NCBI GenBank assembly: GCA_964352715.1
Contig: CAYGSU010000098.1
Location: forward strand, 1-9,978
Source of the DNA: JAVKBW01 sp964352715
GTDB lineage: Bacteria > Pseudomonadota > Alphaproteobacteria > UBA8366 > Aestuariispiraceae
Length of the DNA: 9,978 nucleotides
Direction: 5' to 3'
Positions 1 through 6,302 of the stretch are shown here, in pieces; within the stretch, counting starts at the first letter, position 1; each line of letters opens with the position of its first letter. Made by a program: the position numbers and the translations under genes. The notes under the pieces were generated by a model. The model made no database searches. It was not told the origin of the DNA and saw only the letters and a list, made by a program, of their open reading frames with translations.

Positions 1-763
1 CTTTCATCATGCGGAAGATCGCGTTGGAATAGCCATCCGCCCAGCCGCCGACCAGATAACAGGCGGCTTCAATATCGTCGTAATTCTCGCAGACCGATCC
101 GTGCTTCAGCAGGTCGTCACGAAGTTGATGCTTGTGCCATTCGATCGGCCACAGGCCCGAGCCTTTCAGGCGTTGCATCCACATGTCGCGCCACTTGTCG
201 CCGACATTCATCGGGTCGGGCGGTGTCGAGTTGATCGCCATCATCGTGCTGCCCCAGCTTATCTTGTCGAGCAGCAGGCATCCGCCCATGGTGTGAATGT
301 CATCGGCGTATCGGTCATCCGTTGAACACAGGGAAATCACTGCTTTGAGCTCAGGCGGTTTGCGCGCCGCAACCTGCAACCCGTTGAAACCGCCCCAGGA
401 AATACCGATCATGCCGACATTACCGGAACACCAGGGCTGCGACGCGATCCATGAAATCACTTCCAGCGCATCGTCCTGTTCCTGCTTCAGGTATTCACCC
501 AGCATGACGCCGTCGGAGTCGCCCGAGCCGCGAAGGTCGACCCGCAACGCCGCGTAGCCGTGCCCGGCAAAATACGGATGGGTCAGCGCGTCACGCTCGG
601 CCTTGGCGTCGCGCTTGCGATACGGGATATATTCGAGAATAGCCGGCACAGGATTTTTCTCGGCATCTTTTGGAAGCCAGATCCGCGCCGACAGGTTAAC
701 ACCGTCCGACAGCGGTATCAGCACATGTTCCATCATTTCAATGTCGTGGGGATAGTCGGTCAT
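1..763 (-). CDS. CocE/NonD-type serine hydrolase (X-Pro dipeptidyl-peptidase S15-like), C-terminus cut by window edge
   Basis: An open frame starts at ATG 763-761 and runs leftward off the window, giving 254 residues without a stop. The alpha/beta-hydrolase core is recognisable: an EYIPYRKRD segment near residues 44-52, whose Tyr48 fits the oxyanion-hole Tyr of this family; VDLRGSGDSDG at 75-85; and the nucleophile elbow GISWGG at 120-125, with Ser122 as predicted nucleophile. GGWADGY at 239-245 fits the catalytic Asp segment, making Asp243 the likely acid. The catalytic His and the C-terminal jelly-roll domain would lie outside the window. CocE/NonD proteins hydrolyse esters or amides, such as cocaine esterase and glutaryl-7-ACA acylase, and related S15 peptidases cleave X-Pro. 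No signal peptide is visible, so it is probably cytoplasmic. The start lies one base after the stop of the glutathione S-transferase gene, so the two are co-translated. Family is secure; substrate is unknown. Confidence 0.88.
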   Translation of the reverse strand, partial: MTDYPHDIEMMEHVLIPLSDGVNLSARIWLPKDAEKNPVPAILEYIPYRKRDAKAERDALTHPYFAGHGYAALRVDLRGSGDSDGVMLGEYLKQEQDDALEVISWIASQPWCSGNVGMIGISWGGFNGLQVAARKPPELKAVISLCSTDDRYADDIHTMGGCLLLDKISWGSTMMAINSTPPDPMNVGDKWRDMWMQRLKGSGLWPIEWHKHQLRDDLLKHGSVCENYDDIEAACYLVGGWADGYSNAIFRMMK

Positions 764-764
764 T

Positions 765-1487
765 TCAGTGCTCCTGGTCGGATGTATTGATCGCCCCACC
801 CTTCAGGTGCGCGGCGGTCTGGTTGTACAGCAGCGAATTGTTGCTGGCGTTCTGGTCGCTATTCTGGCGATCCTTGTGCAAATCAATGGCCGTGCGAACG
901 GCCGGTCTTTCTTTGATGCGTCTCCTCCAATCCGCGACATTCGGAAAGTCGTCCAGCGATGCGCCGAGCGGCTTCGCGATGAACGCCCACGGAAAGATCA
1001 TCATATCCGCAATCGTGTAATCGTCACCCAGAATGTAGGTCCTGCCCTCCAGACGGCTATCGAGAACACCGAGATTTCGGTCGTATTCACCGGCATAGCG
1101 TTTTTTGCCATAATCCTGCCCGTCCGGCGCATAGTTGCGGAAATGACTGAGTTGCCCGGCCATTGGACCCAGATTGCCGGTCTGCCAGAACAGCCATTCC
1201 AGGCATTCCTTACGCCCGATCGCATCGGACGGCATAAAGCTGCCCGTCTTCTCCGCCAGATAAAACAGGATCGCCCCGCTTTCGAATACAGGGACAGAAC
1301 CACCATCGACGTCATGATCGACAATCGCCGGCATTTTTGCGTTCGGGCTGATCGCCAGAAATTCAGGTGTGAACTGATCGCCCTTCGATAGCTGCATCAG
1401 ATGTGTTGTGTAGGCCAGCCCCAATTCTTCAAGCGCAATCGCGACTTTCCAGCCATTGGGGGTCGGCGCGTAGTAGAAATCGATCAA
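765..1487 (-). CDS. Glutathione S-transferase, YfcG/Ure2p-like (Nu-class type), TTG start
   Basis: A 240-residue two-domain GST. Residues 1-80 form the thioredoxin-like domain: IDFYYAPTPNGWKV at the N-terminus, the cis-Pro segment SPNAKMPAIVDHD at 47-59, and the glutathione-binding ESGAILFYLAEK at 69-80. The helical domain follows, with WLFWQTGNLGPM near 98-109 and the N-capping-type TIADM at 158-162. The Thr9-Pro10-Asn11 site and overall pattern resemble E. coli YfcG, a glutathione-dependent disulfide reductase of the Nu class. The reaction here could be thiol-disulfide exchange or conjugation, isomerisation or reductive cleavage of a pathway intermediate. The start is TTG: the conserved N-terminus begins there and a strong Shine-Dalgarno sits just upstream. 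TTGA overlaps the stop of the CoA-transferase gene. Residues after about 207 form an Asn/Gln/Ser-rich tail beyond the usual roughly 215-residue YfcG length. Family is confident; role is inferred only from context. Confidence 0.92.
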   Translation of the reverse strand: MIDFYYAPTPNGWKVAIALEELGLAYTTHLMQLSKGDQFTPEFLAISPNAKMPAIVDHDVDGGSVPVFESGAILFYLAEKTGSFMPSDAIGRKECLEWLFWQTGNLGPMAGQLSHFRNYAPDGQDYGKKRYAGEYDRNLGVLDSRLEGRTYILGDDYTIADMMIFPWAFIAKPLGASLDDFPNVADWRRRIKERPAVRTAIDLHKDRQNSDQNASNNSLLYNQTAAHLKGGAINTSDQEH

Positions 1488-2683
1488 GATGGTTCCTCCG
1501 TTACAACGGAACGTGCGATAAACCCGTCGATTTCCGCTGCATCGTATCCGGCCTCGGCGAGTATCTCCCGGCTGTGCTGGCCAAGACCCGGTGCGGGGTC
1601 GAACCGTTGAGCGGGTGTGCCGGAAAACTGCGCCGGAGTGCGCGTCTGCCGCAATCGTCCTGCTTTCGGATGGTCGTATTCGACAATGATCTCGTTCGCG
1701 ACGGTTTGGGCATGGCGAATGGTTTCCCGCCGCGACAGAACGGGCGCACAGGGAATGTCTTCTGCTTCCAGCTTTCTGATCCAGTTATCCGTCGTATCCT
1801 CGCGCAACGCATCCTGAGTCAGATCAAGACGGTCGTTCTTGTAGATTTCCAGCCCTTCCTCTTGCGCAAAGCGCGGATCGTCGATCCATTCCAGCCGGCC
1901 GGCGACCCGTGCCAGCGCATGCCATTCCTTTAGCCTTACCACCGCGACGCTGATATATCCGTCGGCGGTTTCATAGATCAGATCGATAAAGCTCTGCGCC
2001 GTTTCCTTTTCCAGCTCGTCGCCGACAAAGGTGTGGCCATTCATGTCCGAGCTCCACAGAAACGCCAGAATGGCGTCCAGCATCGACAGCCGCACATGCT
2101 GCCCCTCGCCGGTCCGGCCCTTTGCGATCAGCGCGGCACAGATCGCCTGTGCGACAGTGAAACCGGTCAGCTTGTCCGGCAGAATGGTGCGCACCAGCTT
2201 CGGGCGCACATCGTCTGATCCGGATTGCACCGTGGTCAGTCCGCTCAGTGACTGGATCAACGGATCGAAGACCGGTTTGTGGGCATACGGACCGTCAAAT
2301 CCGAAACCGGTAATGGATACGTAAACCAGACCGGGATTAATTTCGCGCAGGACGTCTTCGCCGAGACCGAGACGTTTGATGACCCCGGGTCGGAAATTCT
2401 GGATGAAGACATCGGCATCGGAAACCAGCGTCTTCACAATTTCCAGACCGTCGGGCGATTTCAGGTCGATGACAATGGACCGCTTGTTGCGGTTATTGTT
2501 CAAAAACGACGCGGAGACTCCATGTCGCCGTGATGCCACCAGTCTCGTATGATCCCCGCCGCCGACCGGCGATTCCACCTTGATAACATCGGCTCCCTGA
2601 TCAGCCAGGATCATCGTGCCCAACGGTCCGGATATCATACCGGTCAGGTCGATTACCTTTATTCCGTTCAGAGGTCCCTGCAT
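1484..2683 (-). CDS. Family III CoA-transferase (CaiB/BaiF/formyl-CoA transferase type)
   Basis: A 399-residue protein, the normal length for family III. The N-terminus carries the hallmark PLNGIKVIDLTG at 4-15 and GPLGTMILADQGADVIKVE at 19-37. NNNRNKRSIVIDLKSPDG at 62-79 and QNFRPGV at 95-101 are also typical. LPDKLTG at 168-174 aligns by position and pattern with the segment holding the catalytic Asp of formyl-CoA transferase, so Asp170 is the predicted residue that forms the acyl-anhydride and CoA-thioester intermediates. GEGQHVRLSMLDA at 192-204 is another family block. These enzymes move CoA between carboxylic acids; relatives racemise 2-methylacyl-CoA. The acid handled here cannot be read from sequence. 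The ATG at 2683 has no strong Shine-Dalgarno and follows the enolase-superfamily stop by 28 bp. The 3' end overlaps the GST start by four bases, so it sits inside the five-gene leftward unit. Confidence 0.92.
   Translation of the reverse strand: MQGPLNGIKVIDLTGMISGPLGTMILADQGADVIKVESPVGGGDHTRLVASRRHGVSASFLNNNRNKRSIVIDLKSPDGLEIVKTLVSDADVFIQNFRPGVIKRLGLGEDVLREINPGLVYVSITGFGFDGPYAHKPVFDPLIQSLSGLTTVQSGSDDVRPKLVRTILPDKLTGFTVAQAICAALIAKGRTGEGQHVRLSMLDAILAFLWSSDMNGHTFVGDELEKETAQSFIDLIYETADGYISVAVVRLKEWHALARVAGRLEWIDDPRFAQEEGLEIYKNDRLDLTQDALREDTTDNWIRKLEAEDIPCAPVLSRRETIRHAQTVANEIIVEYDHPKAGRLRQTRTPAQFSGTPAQRFDPAPGLGQHSREILAEAGYDAAEIDGFIARSVVTEEPS
1493..1499 (-). promoter_or_regulatory. Strong ribosome binding site that fixes the TTG start of the GST gene
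   Basis: On the minus strand GGAGGAA reads at 1499-1493, five bases before TTG at 1487-1485. The spacing is good for a Shine-Dalgarno. The site lies inside the last codons of the CoA-transferase gene and supports TTG as a true start rather than a later ATG. Confidence 0.75.
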
Positions 2684-2711
2684 TCAAATGCCGCGGAATT
2701 GTGTGTCGATG

Positions 2712-3830
2712 TCAGCCAACGAGATAGGCATTCACATTTTCCTCATTCCACGCAACCCCAATACCCGGTTCGTCCGACGCCGTGACATACCCATCATTTG
2801 CAAAGAGCGCATCCTGGAGAATCGGTTTGTCCCAATCCCACCATTCCAGCCAGTGAGCGGTAGGTGTAACCGCCAGCAAATGGGCGCTGATTTCGGGAAA
2901 CACATGAGAGGATACGGGTATGTTGGCGGCGGCGAAAAGCGGTACGGTCTCCAACCAGCCGGAAATCCCGCCGATATTCATCGCGTCAATCATGTAGATA
3001 TCGCCGGCGCCGGCCTTCAGGGCCTGTGCCGCATAACGCGGTCCCCAGAAATTCTCGCCGAGCTGAACCGGCGCATTGCAGAAGTCTTTTAGCGCCGCAT
3101 GTCCTTCGTAGTCATCCCAACGGAGCGGTTCTTCCAACCACGATAGGCCGAAGTCGTTTATCGGCCCGATGCGTTCCATAGCCTCCGAGACGGAATTGAA
3201 CCGCTGTCCCAGATCGACCATGATTTTCACGTCCGGCCCCAACCCGCGTCTGACAGCGTCGATTGCAGCGATATCATCAGCAGAATTCTCGTGCCCCAGC
3301 CACATTTTGGCCGCGTTGAATCCGTCAGCAGCAATTTGCGCTGCGCGCCTTTCAAGATAGGCGGGGTCCTTGCTCGACAACGCACAGGAAGAATAGGCCT
3401 GAACCGGTATCGGTTCCCCGCCTAGCAGCCTGACCAGCGGCAAGCCAGCGGATTTGGCGACAATATCCCAGCAAGCCATGTCGATCCCGCCCATCGCCAT
3501 GGTCGCCATGCCTTCTTCCCCCAGATACTTGAAATGTTTCTGCAGGCAGCGACGGATCGTAACAGGTGCAGCAGGCAACCCTGATATCAGAGGCGTAATC
3601 GACTCGATCAGCACCTTGAGCGGCTTCAACGCCGACGAGTGATAGGCAAACAGGTATCCCTTGCCCGAAATACCAGCGTTGGTTTCAATATCGATCAGGA
3701 CCAAGGCGGTATGATCGTAACTGCTGTGGCCCGAGGCAAACGAATCCTCGTGCGGTATGCTGACCAACCGCACGCCAACATCTTTAATGATCAAACCGGG
3801 ATCTGTTTCCAACTCGGTCGACTTCGTCAT
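2712..3830 (-). CDS. Enolase-superfamily enzyme, mandelate racemase subgroup, with Trp for the second KxK lysine
   Basis: A 372-residue protein with an N-terminal capping domain (about 13-140) and a beta/alpha barrel. It resembles Pseudomonas mandelate racemase (MR) along its length as I recall that sequence, including LVLID, YLFAY, VQAY, DYEGH, SSH..PEISAHLLA and TPTAHWLE. Predicted metal ligands are Asp206 (IMVDLGQ), Glu233 (WLEEP) and Glu259 (LGEN). Asp282 (DAMNIGG) and His309 (SSHVFPE) form the general-base dyad, and Glu329 matches the MR electrophile. Spacing between these agrees closely with MR. The strand-2 motif is AAKMW, so Lys175 remains but Trp177 replaces the lysine equivalent to MR Lys166. 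Two-base racemisation is therefore unlikely; dehydration of a hydroxy or sugar acid by the His-Asp dyad is more plausible, as in L-rhamnonate dehydratase. Its start overlaps the thiamine-enzyme stop as ATGA. Family is certain, substrate unknown. Confidence 0.93.
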   Translation of the reverse strand: MTKSTELETDPGLIIKDVGVRLVSIPHEDSFASGHSSYDHTALVLIDIETNAGISGKGYLFAYHSSALKPLKVLIESITPLISGLPAAPVTIRRCLQKHFKYLGEEGMATMAMGGIDMACWDIVAKSAGLPLVRLLGGEPIPVQAYSSCALSSKDPAYLERRAAQIAADGFNAAKMWLGHENSADDIAAIDAVRRGLGPDVKIMVDLGQRFNSVSEAMERIGPINDFGLSWLEEPLRWDDYEGHAALKDFCNAPVQLGENFWGPRYAAQALKAGAGDIYMIDAMNIGGISGWLETVPLFAAANIPVSSHVFPEISAHLLAVTPTAHWLEWWDWDKPILQDALFANDGYVTASDEPGIGVAWNEENVNAYLVG

Positions 3831-5512
3831 GCCAATTTTCTCGTTTGTGCCGTTTCACGGATTTTCGCCAAAGTGGTGGCCGGTGAAATGACTTCAGGAT
3901 CGATGACAACCTCAATCAGCGCCGGTCGATCCTCCGCCATGGCGCGTTCAAAGGCCGGTTCAAAATCGGCGGTTTTCGTAACCTTCTCACCATGCGCGCC
4001 AAAAGCTTCGGCATAGGCCGCAAAATCAGGGTTCTTAAGAGCCGTACCGCTGACACGGGTCGGGAACTCGCGTTCCTGATGCATCCGGATCGTGCCGTAC
4101 ATGCTGTTATTGATAACGATGATGACAATGTTCAGGCCAAACTGAACCGCCGTCGCCAGTTCCTGCCCATGCATCATGAAACATCCGTCGCCGGCGAAGC
4201 AGATAACCGGCCGGGACGGGTCCGCGGCTTTCGCCCCGACAGCAGCCGGCAGGCCATAGCCCATCGTACCCGATGTCGGCGCTAGCTGCGACCGGTACTG
4301 CCGGTGCCGCAGGAATCTATTTCCCCACCCCGCGTAATTTCCGGCGCCATTACACAGAACGGCATCTGCCGGCAGCCGATCGCGCAGCCAGCCGTAGATT
4401 TCATCAAGCCGCACATCGCCCTGGGTCGGCTGCGGCACACAGAAGGCCTCGTAACTCTCCCGCGCTTCCTTCGTCCAGCCAGACCAGGCGTGACCGGTAA
4501 TCGGGTCCATCTTCTTCAGCGCCGCCATCAGCGGACCGGCTGATGCATTGATGCCCTGGCTCGGCTGATACACCCGGCCGATTTCTTCAGCACCGGGATG
4601 CGCATGGACAAGATACACGCCGGGAACCGGCACCTGAAGGCGAGTATAGCCATCCGTCGTCATCTCACCGAGGCGGGGCCCGGCAACCAGAAGCCAGTCC
4701 GCCTCTTTCAGTTTCTTCAAAAGCCCTGGATCGGCCCCGATACCGAGATGACCGACATAGTTCGGGTGATCGTTGTTCATATAGTCCTGACAACGGAAGC
4801 TGCAGGCGACCGGCAGATCGTTGTTCGCCGCAAAGGCGGCAACATCGACCGCAGCCTGCACCGACCACCCGCCGCCGCCGATCAGCACCAGCGGTCTTTT
4901 CGCGGCTTTCAGTGATTGGCGCAGTTCAGCAATCTGCTCCGCACCGGGATGGGTCTCCGTCCGTCGATAATGCACCGTTTTCGACGGATGACACGGATCG
5001 ACAAGCATGTCTTCCGGCAGAGCCAGCACGACCGGACCGGGCCGTCCCGAGGTTGCCGTGTGAAAGGCGCGGCTGATATATTCCGGTATTCGCGCGGCAT
5101 CGTCGATCTGATCGACCCATTTCGCCATCTGACCGAACATGCGGCGATAGTCTATTTCCTGAAACGCCTCACGGCTGATCATATCGCGTGCAACCTGCCC
5201 GATCAGCAGGATCATCGGCGTCGAATCCTGAAACGCAACGTGCACACCGGCGCTGGCGTTGGTCGCGCCCGGCCCCCGCGTCACGAAACAGATCCCAGGC
5301 TCGCCGGTCATCCGCGCATAGGCATCCGCCATCATTGCCGCCCCACCTTCCTGCCGACAGGTGATGAACGAAAGGGCCGGATGATCGACCAGTGCATCTA
5401 GCGCCGCCAGATAGCTCTCACCCGGCACGCCGAAAATTGTCCGCGCGCCATGTTTTTCCAGTTCCTGCATCAACAGCTCGCCGCCGGTGACCGTCTTGTC
5501 CGTGGTCGTCAT
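3827..5512 (-). CDS. Thiamine diphosphate-dependent enzyme, acetolactate synthase-like large subunit fold
   Basis: A 561-residue enzyme of the decarboxylase/acetohydroxyacid synthase superfamily. The N-terminal Pyr domain (about 8-175) has FGVPGES at 27-33 and CRQEGGAAMMADAYAR at 52-67; Glu55 is the predicted Glu that activates the cofactor. FVTRGPGATNASAGV at 76-90 and RPGPVVLALPEDM at 157-169 follow. A central domain spans about 190-340. The C-terminal PP domain has GTMGYGLPAAVGAKA near 415-429 and the diphosphate/Mg motif GDG at 441-443 through NN at 468-469. Members decarboxylate 2-oxo acids or join or cleave C-C bonds next to a carbonyl. No regulatory small subunit or other branched-chain biosynthesis gene is adjacent, and the neighbours are catabolic, so a housekeeping acetolactate synthase is unlikely. 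It heads the five-gene module 85 bp after hutC. Superfamily is secure; reaction is open. Confidence 0.93.
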   Translation of the reverse strand: MTTTDKTVTGGELLMQELEKHGARTIFGVPGESYLAALDALVDHPALSFITCRQEGGAAMMADAYARMTGEPGICFVTRGPGATNASAGVHVAFQDSTPMILLIGQVARDMISREAFQEIDYRRMFGQMAKWVDQIDDAARIPEYISRAFHTATSGRPGPVVLALPEDMLVDPCHPSKTVHYRRTETHPGAEQIAELRQSLKAAKRPLVLIGGGGWSVQAAVDVAAFAANNDLPVACSFRCQDYMNNDHPNYVGHLGIGADPGLLKKLKEADWLLVAGPRLGEMTTDGYTRLQVPVPGVYLVHAHPGAEEIGRVYQPSQGINASAGPLMAALKKMDPITGHAWSGWTKEARESYEAFCVPQPTQGDVRLDEIYGWLRDRLPADAVLCNGAGNYAGWGNRFLRHRQYRSQLAPTSGTMGYGLPAAVGAKAADPSRPVICFAGDGCFMMHGQELATAVQFGLNIVIIVINNSMYGTIRMHQEREFPTRVSGTALKNPDFAAYAEAFGAHGEKVTKTADFEPAFERAMAEDRPALIEVVIDPEVISPATTLAKIRETAQTRKLA

Positions 5513-5597
5513 TAAAGGTGTCCCATGCCGAAAATGTCGGCATCATGCTTACGACACTCGGCCAAGCACGAAAAGGCTTGTGATAGGCAAAATCAGA
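5513..5597 (-). other. 85-bp gap between hutC and the five-gene module
   Basis: This is the only sizeable break in the leftward gene run. It holds two short inverted repeats: a 7-bp-arm repeat at 5525-5543 and a 5-bp-arm repeat at 5563-5580. Neither is followed by a T-run in the leftward direction. I could not recognise convincing -35/-10 boxes. The gap may hold an internal promoter, an operator or an mRNA processing site, or hutF-hutC transcription may simply read through. Confidence 0.5.
5525..5543. repeat. Perfect inverted repeat upstream of the thiamine-enzyme gene
   Basis: ATGCCGA (5525-5531), a five-base spacer and TCGGCAT (5537-5543) form a perfect 7-bp-arm inverted repeat, ending 13 bp upstream of the ATG at 5512. 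A GC-rich RNA stem is possible, but no T-run follows, so a classic intrinsic terminator is not supported. An operator for a separate regulator or a 5' leader hairpin are alternatives. Confidence 0.6.
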
Positions 5598-6299
5598 TCA
5601 GGTGCTTTTCGACTGAAGCCGGTAATCGCGGCCGGGATAGGACAGGATCACCGTCGTCACGACACCGGATTGCAGCCATGTCCGCCGTTCGATCCTGAAC
5701 AGCGCATCGCCGATCCCGACACCCAACAGCTCCGCTTCTTCCGCACCGGCATTGATGGCGGACAGAACATGTTCGGCATCGGTATAGGGCACCCGCTCGA
5801 CCAGCCAGCCATTCGGACTTTCCTTTTCAAAGGATTCGCTGGCGGCAGCAGGCACCGTATCGAGATTGATCCAACGGTCCTCAAGCTGAAATGGCCTGTC
5901 ATCGGCAAAGTGCAGGCACCGAACGTGCAGCGCCTTCGTTCCGGCAGCGATGTCGAGACGCTGCGCGATCCCCGCCTTCGGCTTTTCGACCCGGCGTTCC
6001 AGCAGGCGATAGCCATAGGCGGCGCCTCGCGATTCTATCTCCTCGCGCACAAGTGGAATACTGAAGCTTTCAGCACGGCTCTGGCGCTGCGCGACCACTG
6101 TGCCTGCTTTTCGTTTGCGTTCAACGAGCCCCTGTTCCGCCAGTTCGCGCAAGGCCCGGTTGACCGTCACCCGGGCGCAGCCGAAGCTTTCCGACAGCGC
6201 CTGTTCGCCGGGGATAACCTCACCCGGTTTCCATTCGCCGGCCTGAATGCGGGTCAGCATTTCGCGTTTTATCTTCTGATAGACAGGCAGTTCCGACAT
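5598..6299 (-). CDS. hutC: Histidine utilisation repressor HutC (GntR family, UTRA domain)
   Basis: A 233-residue GntR/HutC regulator. Residues 1-70 form the winged helix-turn-helix: PVYQKIKREMLTRIQAGEW, then PGEVIPGEQALSESFG and ARVTVNRALRELAEQGL, the pattern of the HutC/FarR class. About 90-228 is the UTRA ligand-binding domain, with IPLVREEIESRG at its start, CLHFADDRPFQLEDRWI in the middle and VTTVILSYPGRDYRL at the end. In characterised systems HutC represses hut genes and is released by urocanate; that ligand is inferred here from family and context. The start lies three bases after the hutF stop, so hutF and hutC are one unit. The palindrome at 7696-7717 upstream of hutF is the probable binding site, implying autoregulation. 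The identification rests on both domain pattern and the flanking hut genes. Confidence 0.93.
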   Translation of the reverse strand: MSELPVYQKIKREMLTRIQAGEWKPGEVIPGEQALSESFGCARVTVNRALRELAEQGLVERKRKAGTVVAQRQSRAESFSIPLVREEIESRGAAYGYRLLERRVEKPKAGIAQRLDIAAGTKALHVRCLHFADDRPFQLEDRWINLDTVPAAASESFEKESPNGWLVERVPYTDAEHVLSAINAGAEEAELLGVGIGDALFRIERRTWLQSGVVTTVILSYPGRDYRLQSKST

Positions 6300-6302
6300 C
6301 GC

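Noticed and set aside
768..1391. A 207-codon plus-strand frame opposite the GST gene
   Set aside because: No family features; the opposite strand encodes a complete GST with conserved motifs and a strong ribosome binding site.
2712..3830. Naming the enolase-superfamily gene mandelate racemase
   Set aside because: The second KxK lysine, needed for two-base racemisation, is Trp, and no mandelate dehydrogenase is present in the window.
3827..5512. Housekeeping acetolactate synthase large subunit (ilvB/ilvI)
   Set aside because: No ilvN/ilvH small subunit or ilvC lies next to it, and the gene is embedded in a catabolic-looking unit. The symbol is not justified.
5525..5543. Intrinsic terminator for hutC
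   Set aside because: The stem is only 7 bp and no T-run follows it on the minus strand.
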